A DNA stretch of 64,000 nt, from contig NZ_JAIVKN010000001.1 of assembly GCF_020524025.1 (NCBI RefSeq), positions 1,178,001 through 1,242,000 on the forward strand, written 5' to 3'. Below are positions 15,427 through 23,884 of this stretch, in pieces. Position 1 is the stretch's first letter, and each line of letters opens with the position of its first letter. The position numbers and the translations under genes were made by a program. This DNA comes from Halobacillus litoralis (lineage in GTDB: Bacteria; Bacillota; Bacilli; Bacillales; Halobacillaceae). Below the pieces are notes generated by a model. It was not told the origin of the DNA. It saw only the letters and a program-made list of their open reading frames with translations, and searched no databases.

Positions 15427-17211
15427 ATGGCTCTAGAAAATGAAAAGAAACGCCCTAACATTCTCATTTTAATGGTGGATCAACAACGTTTTCCCTCTAT
15501 ATATGAGACCAAAGAGCTGAAAGTATGGCAGGAAGAGAATTTAAAAACACAGCAGCTTTTAAAAGAAAACGGGATAGAGTTCTTAAATCATTACGCAGGA
15601 AGCACCGCATGCTCTCCAAGCCGCGCAACCTTATATACAGGACAGTATCCCTCTCTTCATGGAGTTACTCAAACAACTGGAGTTGCTAAAGAAGCTTTTG
15701 ATCCTGATGTCTTTTGGCTCGACCCTAATACTGTACCAACAATGGGAGACTACTTCCGCACTGCTGGATACCAAACGTTTTGGAGAGGAAAATGGCACGC
15801 ATCAGATGAAGACATATTAATCCCGGGTACTCATAACGCGTTCCCCAGCTATAATCCGTCTACGGGAGTTCCAAGTATAGAAAAAGAAAACTTATATAAA
15901 AATGCAGATCGATTGAACCCTTTTGGTTTTTCAGGTTGGATCGGGCCTGAGCCCCATGGTTCAAACCCACGCAATTCGGGCTCCTCTGCTGCTATCGGCA
16001 CAAGTGGACGTGATCAGGTTTATGCAAAAGAAACCGTGGAACTTATTCAATCTCTGGACCAGTCCGAAGATACCAACCCGTGGTTAATCATGTGTTCATT
16101 TGTAAACCCGCATGATATTGCCTTGTATGGAGTACTCAGCGAGCTATCACCAGAATTCCATTTTCAAGTAGACTCTTCCCTTCCTTTTATTCCTCCCGCA
16201 CCGACTATTCATGAATCCCTTCTGACAAAGCCGGATGCTCAAGATAGTTACCGTAAGACTTACCCTAAAGCTCTGCAGCCGATTATTGACAATAACTTTT
16301 ACCGCCAGCTTTACTACAGCTTACAGAAAGAAGCTGATAAGGAAATGCAAAAAGTGTATCAGGCCCTTGCTGAATCCAGCTTTCATGACCAAACGATTGT
16401 CCTGTTTACTTCTGATCATGGAGAATTACTAGGGGCACATGGGGGACTTTATCAAAAATGGTACAACATGTATGAAGAATCAATCCATGTTCCGCTTATC
16501 ATACACAGTCCAGCCTTATTCTCAAAAAGAGAACAAACCACCATGCTGACAAGTCACGTTGATGTTCTCCCTACACTCCTTGGTCTTGCCGGAGTGGATG
16601 CAAAAAAAATCCAGCAGGAGCTTTCTGAAAGTCATACGGAAGCACAAACGCTTAGTGGCAGAAACTTAAAACCGTTGTTAGAAGGGAAAACAGACTTTTT
16701 TCGGTCAGATGAACCTCTGTATTTTATGACCGATGATGATATTACAAAAGGTCTAAACCAAGTTTCCGTTTCTGGGGAACCATATGAATCCGTGATTCAG
16801 CCCAACCATATTGAAGCTGTAATTGCCACACTTGAGACTGGAAAAGATAAAGAAAAAGAGATTTGGAAATATGCGCGTTATTTCGACAACCCACAATTTT
16901 GGAGCGATCCAGGATGTATGGACACGGTAACGACAGAAAGCAGCCATGCGGATGGGGAAGAAAGTTATTGCTCTTTATGCAGGACTTCCACAAAAACCAT
17001 CCCCGTTTCTGACCAGTACGAACTTTATAATTTAACAAAGGATCCGTATGAAGAAAATAATTTAGCCGATCCTTCCTGCTCCACACCTGAATCTTCACTC
17101 ATACAGGAATTACTTTCCAATACACTCAAGCAGCAATGTGAACAGAAAAGGCTTACCCCGCAAAGCGGAAATGTACCTGGGCAGCCTTCCTGCCAATGCA
17201 GCACCCAATAA
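15427..17211 (+). CDS. Cys-type sulfatase/phosphoesterase (alkaline phosphatase superfamily)
   Basis: 594 residues. The N-terminal metal motif is M-V-D-Q-Q-R (residues 16-21), the formylglycine-precursor motif is C62-S-P-S-R66-A-T, and the second metal site is S-D-H-G-E-L-L-G-A-H-G in the C-terminal half. Sulfatases of this type hydrolyse sulfate or phosphonate esters after conversion of the cysteine to formylglycine; no maturation enzyme is encoded in this window. There is no signal peptide, so it should act in the cytosol. Two cysteine clusters near the C-terminus (C-S-L-C and C-Q-C) are unusual. The start at 15427 has AGAAGGAGTG upstream; an ATG 24 bases earlier lacks one. The substrate is not predictable from sequence. 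Confidence 0.85.
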   Translation: MALENEKKRPNILILMVDQQRFPSIYETKELKVWQEENLKTQQLLKENGIEFLNHYAGSTACSPSRATLYTGQYPSLHGVTQTTGVAKEAFDPDVFWLDPNTVPTMGDYFRTAGYQTFWRGKWHASDEDILIPGTHNAFPSYNPSTGVPSIEKENLYKNADRLNPFGFSGWIGPEPHGSNPRNSGSSAAIGTSGRDQVYAKETVELIQSLDQSEDTNPWLIMCSFVNPHDIALYGVLSELSPEFHFQVDSSLPFIPPAPTIHESLLTKPDAQDSYRKTYPKALQPIIDNNFYRQLYYSLQKEADKEMQKVYQALAESSFHDQTIVLFTSDHGELLGAHGGLYQKWYNMYEESIHVPLIIHSPALFSKREQTTMLTSHVDVLPTLLGLAGVDAKKIQQELSESHTEAQTLSGRNLKPLLEGKTDFFRSDEPLYFMTDDDITKGLNQVSVSGEPYESVIQPNHIEAVIATLETGKDKEKEIWKYARYFDNPQFWSDPGCMDTVTTESSHADGEESYCSLCRTSTKTIPVSDQYELYNLTKDPYEENNLADPSCSTPESSLIQELLSNTLKQQCEQKRLTPQSGNVPGQPSCQCSTQ

Positions 17212-17443
17212 ACAAGGACTCTTCTTTCCAAATTAGCCGTTAATTAAGCTGGCGGGAATGTCTGTATTTAAAACCAAAATACAACTGTTCTCTTATCAAG
17301 TCTGCTTGGAAAAATAAAGGCTTTTGACACGATTTTTTGTTGCAGAAACCTTCTCTGCTCCAATTTTTATCTTATGTAGAAGATTAATGGCCCTATCCAT
17401 CATCAAATATCATTGATCCTGGCTGATACCGCTAAAGCTTAGT

Positions 17444-17986
17444 TTATCCTTCAATAGACTTTAGTAAAGAAATCAATTCCTCTGTTTCCTGAATAAGGTT
17501 CTGGTACTCAAGCACAGCAAAGATTAAAGAAGTAAGATACACACCAATAACAAAATACGGAACTATTCCTGACCACGATCTAAACGTCGGATGAGCACTA
17601 TTCAGCTTCCACCTTGAAGACCCAATCTTAATATATAAAAGTACAATAGCTGATATAATAATAGTAATTATAGTAGCAAATGCCCGTTTAAAGTCTACAG
17701 GAAGTAGAATAAGAGAGCGTTGAACGGATTGACTCAGCTGCTCTTTATCTCCTTCATATCTATAACTTCCGTCAATCTGACCGTTCCAGCTATATCGTTT
17801 TACAACAATTTGTTCTTTCAGCTGATCCACAGAGACTCCAAAAGGGACATGGTAAGATCCCAGAGATAAAAAATTGTATAAGGCAAACAGAATAAGACAT
17901 ATCAAAGCTATAGAAACTTTAAACAATAAATTATGTCCGCGATCACTCTTCAAATAAGAAACAAATGACATATGTGTGGTCCTCAT
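17444..17986 (-). CDS. Membrane protein of unknown function
   Basis: 180 residues with a membrane helix at about 24-44, an extracytoplasmic-looking loop of about 60 residues, and two further helices at about 104-120 and 143-161. No family recognised. The start has GGGAGG five bases upstream. It lies downstream of the class D sortase gene on the same strand with 71 bases between them and a hairpin in the gap, so co-transcription is possible by read-through only. Confidence 0.6.
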   Translation of the reverse strand: MRTTHMSFVSYLKSDRGHNLLFKVSIALICLILFALYNFLSLGSYHVPFGVSVDQLKEQIVVKRYSWNGQIDGSYRYEGDKEQLSQSVQRSLILLPVDFKRAFATIITIIISAIVLLYIKIGSSRWKLNSAHPTFRSWSGIVPYFVIGVYLTSLIFAVLEYQNLIQETEELISLLKSIEG

Positions 17987-18047
17987 ACCTTCCTCCCTTC
18001 CTTTTCATAAATGGTAACATAAGAAACTCACAATTTTTTAATAAGAA

Positions 18048-18073
18048 AGAGTCAGCCTTAAGCGGCTGACTCT
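18048..18073 (-). terminator. Hairpin overlapping the sortase stop codon
   Basis: Perfect 10-bp stem (AGAGTCAGCC and complement) whose 6-base loop holds the stop codon of the sortase gene. On the minus strand an AT-rich but imperfect T tract follows, so termination may be partial. Confidence 0.65.
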
Positions 18074-18708
18074 ATTTCTCTTACACTTATTAAGGCAGCC
18101 TGAAGGATATACCTTTCAGGTGCATCGCCTACAAAATCAAAAGGATAGCAGGTTGTCAGGGTAAGGGTGGGATCCTGCTTGTCTACTATTACCGTCCGGT
18201 CCTCTTCACTTGTGACCCATGTCTTTACCACTTTATATTCATAGCGTTTCCCTTCAAATTCATAGAAGATGGACTCTCCTTTTTGTACATCTCCCAACTT
18301 CGTAAAAACGGTTTCCCGATGACCGCTGAGTACTGTATGACCTTTTTCATCAGGAGTTGTTGTCCACTGGCTCACATACATTCCTACGCCTTGTTTAAGA
18401 CTGCTTTCATCTGCTCCCCAGTATGTTTTATACCCTTTTTCAAATTGTGGAATGACGAGCCTTCCTGTTTCCTGCCCTTCTTCATATGTATCGTTATCGA
18501 TCGTATAGTGGGTACGATCCCGGGCCTTTTCCTTTTGTGGCCCATCAACAATCTTCATTTCATCTTTTAATACAGGAGACTTGGTCCACGTTTCCATCTC
18601 TTTTTCAGATACCTTTTCTACTGCCTGAGTGGAATTCCACCATTGGAATCCGTAAAAGAAAGTGATGGATAATCCGATAACAACCAGCCCCGCCAGTACC
18701 TTATTCAT
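18058..18708 (-). CDS. Class D sortase
   Basis: 216 residues with one N-terminal membrane anchor (about 4-22) and a C-terminal sortase barrel. The catalytic triad is H130 in L-S-G-H-R, C187 in T-T-C-Y-P-F and R199 in E-R-Y-I-L-Q-A. Sortases cut a C-terminal sorting signal and join the protein to peptidoglycan; class D enzymes of Bacillales favour L-P-x-T-A signals and in B. subtilis and B. anthracis act late in growth or in sporulation. The gene directly upstream on the same strand encodes a protein ending in a sorting signal of this kind (M-P-D-T-A). GGAGGGGG lies eight bases before the ATG. Confidence 0.9.
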   Translation of the reverse strand: MNKVLAGLVVIGLSITFFYGFQWWNSTQAVEKVSEKEMETWTKSPVLKDEMKIVDGPQKEKARDRTHYTIDNDTYEEGQETGRLVIPQFEKGYKTYWGADESSLKQGVGMYVSQWTTTPDEKGHTVLSGHRETVFTKLGDVQKGESIFYEFEGKRYEYKVVKTWVTSEEDRTVIVDKQDPTLTLTTCYPFDFVGDAPERYILQAALISVREIESAA

Positions 18709-18866
18709 AGTTAAACCCCCTCCAAAACAAAGGCTCTACCAAAGCATTCCCCTTCTGCACACCTCTTTTTACCATCCCACATAGGAAGGCTGTCTGTCTT
18801 AGTTCCACGAATGGATTTCAAGCTTTACACTTTGCCAATTATTTCACTGTACATAAAAGAAGGATA

Positions 18867-18890
18867 GAGAAGCCGAGGTTTCGGCTTCTC
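18867..18890 (-). terminator. Terminator of the sortase-substrate gene
   Basis: Perfect 10-bp stem (GAGAAGCCGA and complement) with a GGTT loop, directly after the stop of the minus-strand gene ending at 18897. The flanking T tract is weak. Confidence 0.7.
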
Positions 18891-18896
18891 TAAAAG

Positions 18897-19802
18897 TTAT
18901 GCTGAGACTTTTCTCCTGTAGACAAGGACCCCGCCTGCAACTAAAGCAAGAGCTGCACCTGCTAAAGCATAAGAAGGATTAGAAGTAGCCGTATCCGGCA
19001 TTTCACCGCCTACCGTTTCCTCCAGAGACTGCGCATTATCCAGCACTTCCTGTGGAATTTCAATAGATCCCACTCCATTAAAATTGTCGATTGTGATGTC
19101 TGTAGATGTTTGAATTGTCATCGTTTGACCTTCATTATCCACCTTCATTTCCAGGTCCATCATCATCCCTGTCATATAATGTGTTTCCTTATTAATCATA
19201 ACCTCATAGGATACATTTTCAAATTGAACATTCTTCATCAATTGCTCCATCATAGACTGCATTTCCTTACCCTGATCTGATCCGCCGGAAGACTGCATCG
19301 CCTGCATAGACATTTTCATAAGTTTTTCCCCATCACCTTCATACGTTAACACATACGTTCCGCCATCTTCCGTTACAGTCATTTCTTCAGCCAGAGGCAT
19401 GGCCTGACTTAACTGACCTTCTGCCATCATTGTATTTTGCAGCTCTTCGCCCAGATCGCCAGACAACTTCACCCATCCTTCACCTGGTACTTCTGTGAAA
19501 TAACCTTCTTTTGTCAGGTAGGACTCCGTTTTATTCCCCGCTATTTCAGAGGTCATATGCATCGCCAGCGGATTCAGCGTAACATCTGCAACAGATTTAG
19601 TCGTCAACGGCTGATCATTTCCACCGTTCGTCATCGGCATCGTCTGCTTTGAAGTTGTCTTAATCGTATAACTTTCCAATTCTTTCATCGCGTCGTTTGA
19701 CTTCTTCAATATTTCCTCTGAACTCATTTCTGCAGCACTAACCTGAAACGGAAGGACAAACAACACGACAAGAGCCAGCGAGAGACGGATCATCTTTTTC
19801 AT
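18897..19802 (-). CDS. Secreted, sortase-anchored protein (DUF6612/LolA-like fold)
   Basis: 301 residues. Signal peptide at about 1-24 (M-K-K-M-I-R then a hydrophobic core ending V-S-A-A). The body contains many M and Q residues and a beta-rich lipoprotein-carrier-like region; I tentatively place it in the DUF6612 group. The C-terminus has a complete sorting signal: M-P-D-T-A (268-272), a hydrophobic stretch and the basic tail R-R-K. The neighbouring class D sortase is the obvious processing enzyme, with M in place of the usual L in the motif. The start at 19802 follows AGGAGTG; an upstream in-frame start would bury the signal peptide. Confidence 0.8.
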   Translation of the reverse strand: MKKMIRLSLALVVLFVLPFQVSAAEMSSEEILKKSNDAMKELESYTIKTTSKQTMPMTNGGNDQPLTTKSVADVTLNPLAMHMTSEIAGNKTESYLTKEGYFTEVPGEGWVKLSGDLGEELQNTMMAEGQLSQAMPLAEEMTVTEDGGTYVLTYEGDGEKLMKMSMQAMQSSGGSDQGKEMQSMMEQLMKNVQFENVSYEVMINKETHYMTGMMMDLEMKVDNEGQTMTIQTSTDITIDNFNGVGSIEIPQEVLDNAQSLEETVGGEMPDTATSNPSYALAGAALALVAGGVLVYRRKVSA

Positions 19803-20020
19803 AACAACACTCCTAATAATAGTTTGGTAAAAATCACAGGCATACATTTATGTATAAAGCAAAGCTGGCTGAACCTATCCTTTCCACCTACCTCCTAATA
19901 TCCTTATTTTTACATTTATAAACATTTATCCCTATTTTTTTCTGGTCCATAATATAGGAGGAAATCATCACAGCCCTTGTTTTTTGATTCAGTAATCAAG
20001 GAAACTTTGAAATAAAACGT

Positions 20021-20057
20021 AAAAAAGCAGCTGACCATTTATGTCACCTGCTTTTTT
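20021..20057 (-). terminator. Terminator of the YetF-like gene
   Basis: AAAAAAGCAG pairs with CTGCTTTTTT across the stop codon of the minus-strand gene; the stem extends inward with one mismatch (CTGAC/GTCAC). Confidence 0.7.
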
Positions 20058-20734
20058 CATTCCTTTGAAGCTAAGTAGATCTTTCCATTGGGATTCAATT
20101 GGACAACAAGGAGTTCTTGAAATTCGTCATATCCATGTTTTTTTATTTGAGCCTGTAACCACTCTTGACTATACCCACATTCAGCCAGCTTCTTTTCATC
20201 CACCTGTCCCTGAACTACAACCAGCTGTGGGAAATAAACTGGCTTTGCTTCTATTTTCAGATCACTCGCTGTTAGTGGTAAACTTTCAGATTTACGCAGC
20301 ACGCTGACAGATCCATCTGTTTCCAAAACAGCTGTTTGTACTTCATGGAAGTAAAATACACCCTTTTTTCGAAGTTCTGCAATCAGTTCATCAACGTTGT
20401 AGCGTACCTTCTTCATTTCATTCTGCAGGATCCGGCCATTATCCATTAAAAGGGTGGGTTTACTATTAAACACTTTTCTTATTGCCACGCTTTTTAATGA
20501 CCACATATCAATGAGGAGTACAAGCAATGAGAATAAAACTAATGCTAAAATTCCCCGTCCTAAAGATACATCGGGCGACAGAAACGTGGTTGAGGTCATA
20601 CTTCCAAGAGTAATACCAGCAATAAAATCAAACAAAGTCAGCTGGGAAATCAGCTTTTTAGTTAATATTCTCGCTAAAATATATAAAACGAAGAAGATGA
20701 TTAATCCGTTTCCAATAAAATCTATAGTATTCAT
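20057..20734 (-). CDS. DUF421 (YetF-type) membrane protein
   Basis: 225 residues: three membrane helices in the first 80 residues, then a soluble DUF421 domain repeated in two halves (L-L-M-D-N-G and V-V-V-Q-G). B. subtilis has several paralogues (YetF, YkjA, YdfR, YrbG); YetF is linked to the spore membrane, but no reaction is known. The ATG at 20734 follows AAGGGGGTG; the earlier in-frame start would place this site inside the coding region. Confidence 0.8.
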   Translation of the reverse strand: MNTIDFIGNGLIIFFVLYILARILTKKLISQLTLFDFIAGITLGSMTSTTFLSPDVSLGRGILALVLFSLLVLLIDMWSLKSVAIRKVFNSKPTLLMDNGRILQNEMKKVRYNVDELIAELRKKGVFYFHEVQTAVLETDGSVSVLRKSESLPLTASDLKIEAKPVYFPQLVVVQGQVDEKKLAECGYSQEWLQAQIKKHGYDEFQELLVVQLNPNGKIYLASKE

Positions 20735-20895
20735 CAAGCACCCCCTTACATCCATTAGTTTTCCTAATATGAGTGGAAATATGTGGGGTGAAAAATCCTT
20801 AGGAGATCAATAGCTGGTCATTATCATAGGAAGATACTATTCATACTTTTTTGACATAAACACTTTTTAATTTTGGTCTTTGTTAATTAAAAAAA

Positions 20896-20921
20896 GTAAC
20901 TTCTCACAAGGAGAGAGTTAC
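20896..20921 (-). terminator. Terminator of the 20.98-22.03 kb small-membrane-protein operon
   Basis: Stem GTAACTTCTC against GAGAGAGTTAC with one bulged base and a 5-base loop, followed on the minus strand by seven T residues. It ends the run of small membrane-protein genes. Confidence 0.7.
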
Positions 20922-20979
20922 CCTCTTCTATTCCTTTTTAAATACCAGGGTGGTTTAAGCACACAAGTAGAACAACAGC

Positions 20980-21249
20980 TTATGTATGATTTCCTTTTGG
21001 TTTAGGAAGATATTTCGTGTAGTAGGCTCCTATGAAAAAGCAGGCAGAGAGTACGAACCATGACACCATCCCGCCAAGTTCGAATAAATAGGAGACCAGA
21101 GCAAATACAGGCGCAAAAATAAATACAATCGGTGTTACATACCCTTTCCAGCCGTACAAATTCCTCATATCTTTTCTCTTCTTTGAAAGCACAAACACAT
21201 ACCCCGGAACGAGAATGACAGTTACCGCTATCATAAAGATCTCAAGCAT
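20980..21249 (-). CDS. Small membrane protein of unknown function
   Basis: 89 residues with three predicted helices (about 3-20, 37-55, 60-78), a basic K-K-R-K-D loop and a tail of Lys/Pro. The start at 21249 has GGAGGAGGG; the in-frame start 24 bases earlier overlaps that site. Third of three short membrane-protein genes in a row on the minus strand with spacings of about 25-60 bases, so probably an operon. No family recognised. Confidence 0.55.
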   Translation of the reverse strand: MLEIFMIAVTVILVPGYVFVLSKKRKDMRNLYGWKGYVTPIVFIFAPVFALVSYLFELGGMVSWFVLSACFFIGAYYTKYLPKPKGNHT

Positions 21250-21305
21250 AAATTCCCTCCTCCTCTTCAACAAATAGGTTTAATAGAACTTTAATAATAC
21301 TTGAT

Positions 21306-21710
21306 TTATCTAACTTCTTTCTTTCCTTCACGGATGTAAAGAAAGAAGCTGTATCCCAGAATCATCAGACCACCTGTAAATAAACCTATCATCAGTCCGA
21401 TCAGCCCCTGAATACCTACCCAGCCAGTCGTAAAGGTTAAAAAAATGCCTGCATAGATAAAACCACAGACAATGATGACCAGCGGAATGTTGAATGGAAA
21501 GAACTTTTTCCAGCGCGTAATAATAATGGATAATGCCACTAGTAATAGAATGCTGGTTAGTGTATGTACCGCTCCCCAACTAAAATGAAAGCGTGACTCT
21601 GCTTCAACGGTATCTTGAGGCAGAGTCTTAAAAGTCGATGTCATGGACCCTAAAGCTGCAGTTATAAACAAAATAAAACAAGTCCAGTTAACAGCTTTAA
21701 TTTTCTTCAT
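21306..21710 (-). CDS. Four-helix membrane protein of unknown function
   Basis: 134 residues with four hydrophobic segments (about 7-24, 45-64, 73-92, 98-125) and an acidic first loop. No motif recognised. Spaced 24 bases from the upstream gene and 56 from the downstream one, in the middle of the three-gene membrane operon. Confidence 0.55.
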   Translation of the reverse strand: MKKIKAVNWTCFILFITAALGSMTSTFKTLPQDTVEAESRFHFSWGAVHTLTSILLLVALSIIITRWKKFFPFNIPLVIIVCGFIYAGIFLTFTTGWVGIQGLIGLMIGLFTGGLMILGYSFFLYIREGKKEVR

Positions 21711-21734
21711 GCCTATTCTCCTTCACTACTCCCT

Positions 21735-22025
21735 TTATGGAATCATGATAAATCCGAGTACGGCGATTCCCGCGATATAGATTCCAAGAAGAGAAACCAA
21801 TGATAATGGTCTTCTAAAAATCGCAAAAGATAAACGCAGCCAGCGAAAAACAGCGTAAGTGATTAGAAACAGTAATCCGTAACCAATAATATTCCAGTCT
21901 TCCTCCAACCAAAAACTCATCCAATTATGAACAGCTGTAAAAAAAAGCATAAAAAGGAGAAACCACAACTCCTTAAATTTTGCCAGGTCTCTTCGTGGTT
22001 TCTGTTGTTGTTTTTCCTGCTGCAT
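21735..22025 (-). CDS. Small membrane protein with a charged N-terminus
   Basis: 96 residues. A Gln/Lys-rich cytosolic start (M-Q-Q-E-K-Q-Q-Q-K-P) is followed by three hydrophobic stretches. The ATG at 22025 lies six bases after AAGGGGC. No family recognised. First gene of the three-gene membrane operon; the broken hydrolase gene lies 64 bases upstream on the same strand. Confidence 0.55.
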   Translation of the reverse strand: MQQEKQQQKPRRDLAKFKELWFLLFMLFFTAVHNWMSFWLEEDWNIIGYGLLFLITYAVFRWLRLSFAIFRRPLSLVSLLGIYIAGIAVLGFIMIP

Positions 22026-22088
22026 AAAAAAGCCCCTTTCCCTATCCACATAGACAATTCACCGTTACTTTATCACTTCCATGTTCTG

Positions 22089-22924
22089 TTAGTCAAAACG
22101 GTTGACAACTTTGGCTGAAAACTTTTCCTGTTCTTCAAGATGAGGATAATGATTACTCTCTTCGAATATTAAAAGGGTGGAATTTGGGATCCCCTCATTC
22201 ATTTCGACAGAATAGGAGAGCGGACACTGCACATCAAAACGGCCACATGCAATTACAGTCGGGCTCTCAATAAGAGAAAGCTTTTTCGTTACGTCAAACG
22301 TATGCAGTTCCCTTGAGAAGAAGTTCAGCCGGACAGGTGATATTTTCTTATGTATATGATTGTTAAAGTAATCGTCGTATAAATCTGGACGATATAAGGA
22401 AAGTTTCGCTTTCTCCTTCACAAGCTCTTCTTTCTCTTCCTTTACTAAATCCTTCCCTTTTAATAATTCCAGCAAATGCTGCATGTGATGAAATTCGGGG
22501 TGGGATTCGTTATAGATGCACTCGCTTGAAAAGGTCATATAGTCCCTGGCAGCCGCACTGATGAGGAATAATCTTTCCAGACTTTTTGCGAAATATATCC
22601 CGTAGACGACACCGAGCATACCACCCGTTGAGTGGCCGGCAAACACCCATTTGGATAAACCTAAAGCCTCCTGACTGCCTCCAGGTCAATAGCAGAGTCG
22701 AGCATCGAATACTCATGAGGGGCCCAGGCTTCATCTGTTCCACCGCACGATTTTAAGTTAATTAAAAAAACTGTATAACTAGATGTAAAGGCTTCAGCAA
22801 GATAATCCCCTGTCCTATTAAATTCTGAATAAAGGTGGGTGACTGCCATCGGTGGTCCTTCTCCTTTTTGAAAGACTTCAAATCTTCCTCGACTTGTCTT
22901 TATTATTTTCTGCATCCAAACCAC
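22089..22924 (-). pseudogene. Alpha/beta hydrolase interrupted by a frameshift
   Basis: The N-terminal frame (22924-22661, GTG start after AGGAGGGG) ends early; the second frame (from about 22675 to 22089) carries the rest. The nucleophile elbow G-H-S-T-G-G, the acid D in G-R-F-D-V and the histidine in S-N-H-Y-P-H are all in the second part. At the junction near 22667-22675, one extra base in the AGGAGG run would restore a continuous reading (A-V-R-x-A-L-G-L-S-K-W-V-F-A-G-H). So this is either a one-base deletion in the genome or a sequencing error. The intact protein would be about 278 residues. Confidence 0.8.
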
Positions 22925-23129
22925 AATTGCCCCTCCTCCTTATTATTTATTCAATGAATCATAAAGCGCATAAAGGCTCCTGTCATTCTCTACGTCCAAT
23001 CTCCTCAAACGGTTTCATTTAACTAATTAGGAAAGGATTTTATATGTCGGTGATGTCGTATAGACATGATTTACTTCTTTTCCAAAAGACTTTGGAAAAT
23101 TAAAGAAATGAAGGGCCGGTACATAAAAG

Positions 23130-23158
23130 TTGATTGCACGACTGCGCTTTGAAATAAT
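23130..23158 (+). promoter_or_regulatory. Candidate promoter of the FusB-like gene
   Basis: TTGATT (23130-23135) and AATAAT (23153-23158) with a 17-base spacer, about 35 bases before the start codon. It leaves only a short leader. Confidence 0.4.
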
Positions 23159-23192
23159 AAGGGAATATCCTAATACAAACGGAGGTATAAAC

Positions 23193-23831
23193 ATGGATGC
23201 ATTTATCCGCTCCGATCAATATCATTATATAAAAAATCAAGCCCATATTCTTTTGAATGGACATATGACATCAAACGATTCTTCAGTGAAACAGGCACTG
23301 AAATCAATGACCTGCGAAAAAGTACTCGAACAATTTTCTAAACTTACTGATGATGAAGCACAGTTGGTTGCTCAAGTACAGGAAGTTCAGGATGAGACCG
23401 ATGCCATTCTTTATTTCTCACGATTAAAACAATACGTTACTCCTTTTCCAACCTTATATGAGGATCAAATCAAAGCTCTTTTCCCTAAAGCAAAAAAACT
23501 GAAAGTGCCTTCAATTGGAGAAGGTGATTGGAAAGAGATGTCTTACATTGGCTGGAACGAACCTGGTACAAACCGTAAATATATCGTAACTTATGTCGAT
23601 AATGAGCTCATTGGTATAGAAGGGCATTACACTACCTCCCGACACAAAAATATTTGTACCATCTGCCATGAACAAGAGAAAGTCGGCCTTTTCACCTCCA
23701 CGATAAAAGGAAAAACAAGCGATGAAACCATCAGCAGAGGAAACTATATTTGTCATGACAGTAAGAAGTGCAATGAAAACATCCAATCCCGTGATAACCT
23801 GGAAGCTTTCATCAAACGTATGAAAGGTTAA
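23193..23831 (+). CDS. FusB/FusC-type EF-G-binding zinc protein
   Basis: 212 residues. An N-terminal helical domain is followed by a C-terminal zinc domain with C155-x2-C158 and C187-x5-C193. This is the layout of the FusB/FusC family, which binds EF-G and frees it from ribosomes stalled by fusidic acid; chromosomal homologues in Bacillaceae may act as general ribosome-rescue or intrinsic resistance factors. The ATG at 23193 follows GGAGGT at ideal spacing, and a promoter-like element overlaps the longer reading, which rules out the earlier start. Confidence 0.85.
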   Translation: MDAFIRSDQYHYIKNQAHILLNGHMTSNDSSVKQALKSMTCEKVLEQFSKLTDDEAQLVAQVQEVQDETDAILYFSRLKQYVTPFPTLYEDQIKALFPKAKKLKVPSIGEGDWKEMSYIGWNEPGTNRKYIVTYVDNELIGIEGHYTTSRHKNICTICHEQEKVGLFTSTIKGKTSDETISRGNYICHDSKKCNENIQSRDNLEAFIKRMKG

Positions 23832-23832
23832 T

Positions 23833-23867
23833 AAAAGCCCAGCCATTTATATTTGGCTGGGCTTTTT
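23833..23867. terminator. Bidirectional terminator
   Basis: 12-bp stem (AAAAGCCCAGCC and complement) with a run of T residues, shared by the convergent FusB-like and DHA2 transporter genes. Confidence 0.85.
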
Positions 23868-23884
23868 CAATACTTTTGTAAGCT

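Noticed and set aside
22510-22743. Separate small gene inside the hydrolase region
   Set aside because: It is an out-of-phase shadow of the frameshifted hydrolase, whose two true frames explain the sequence.
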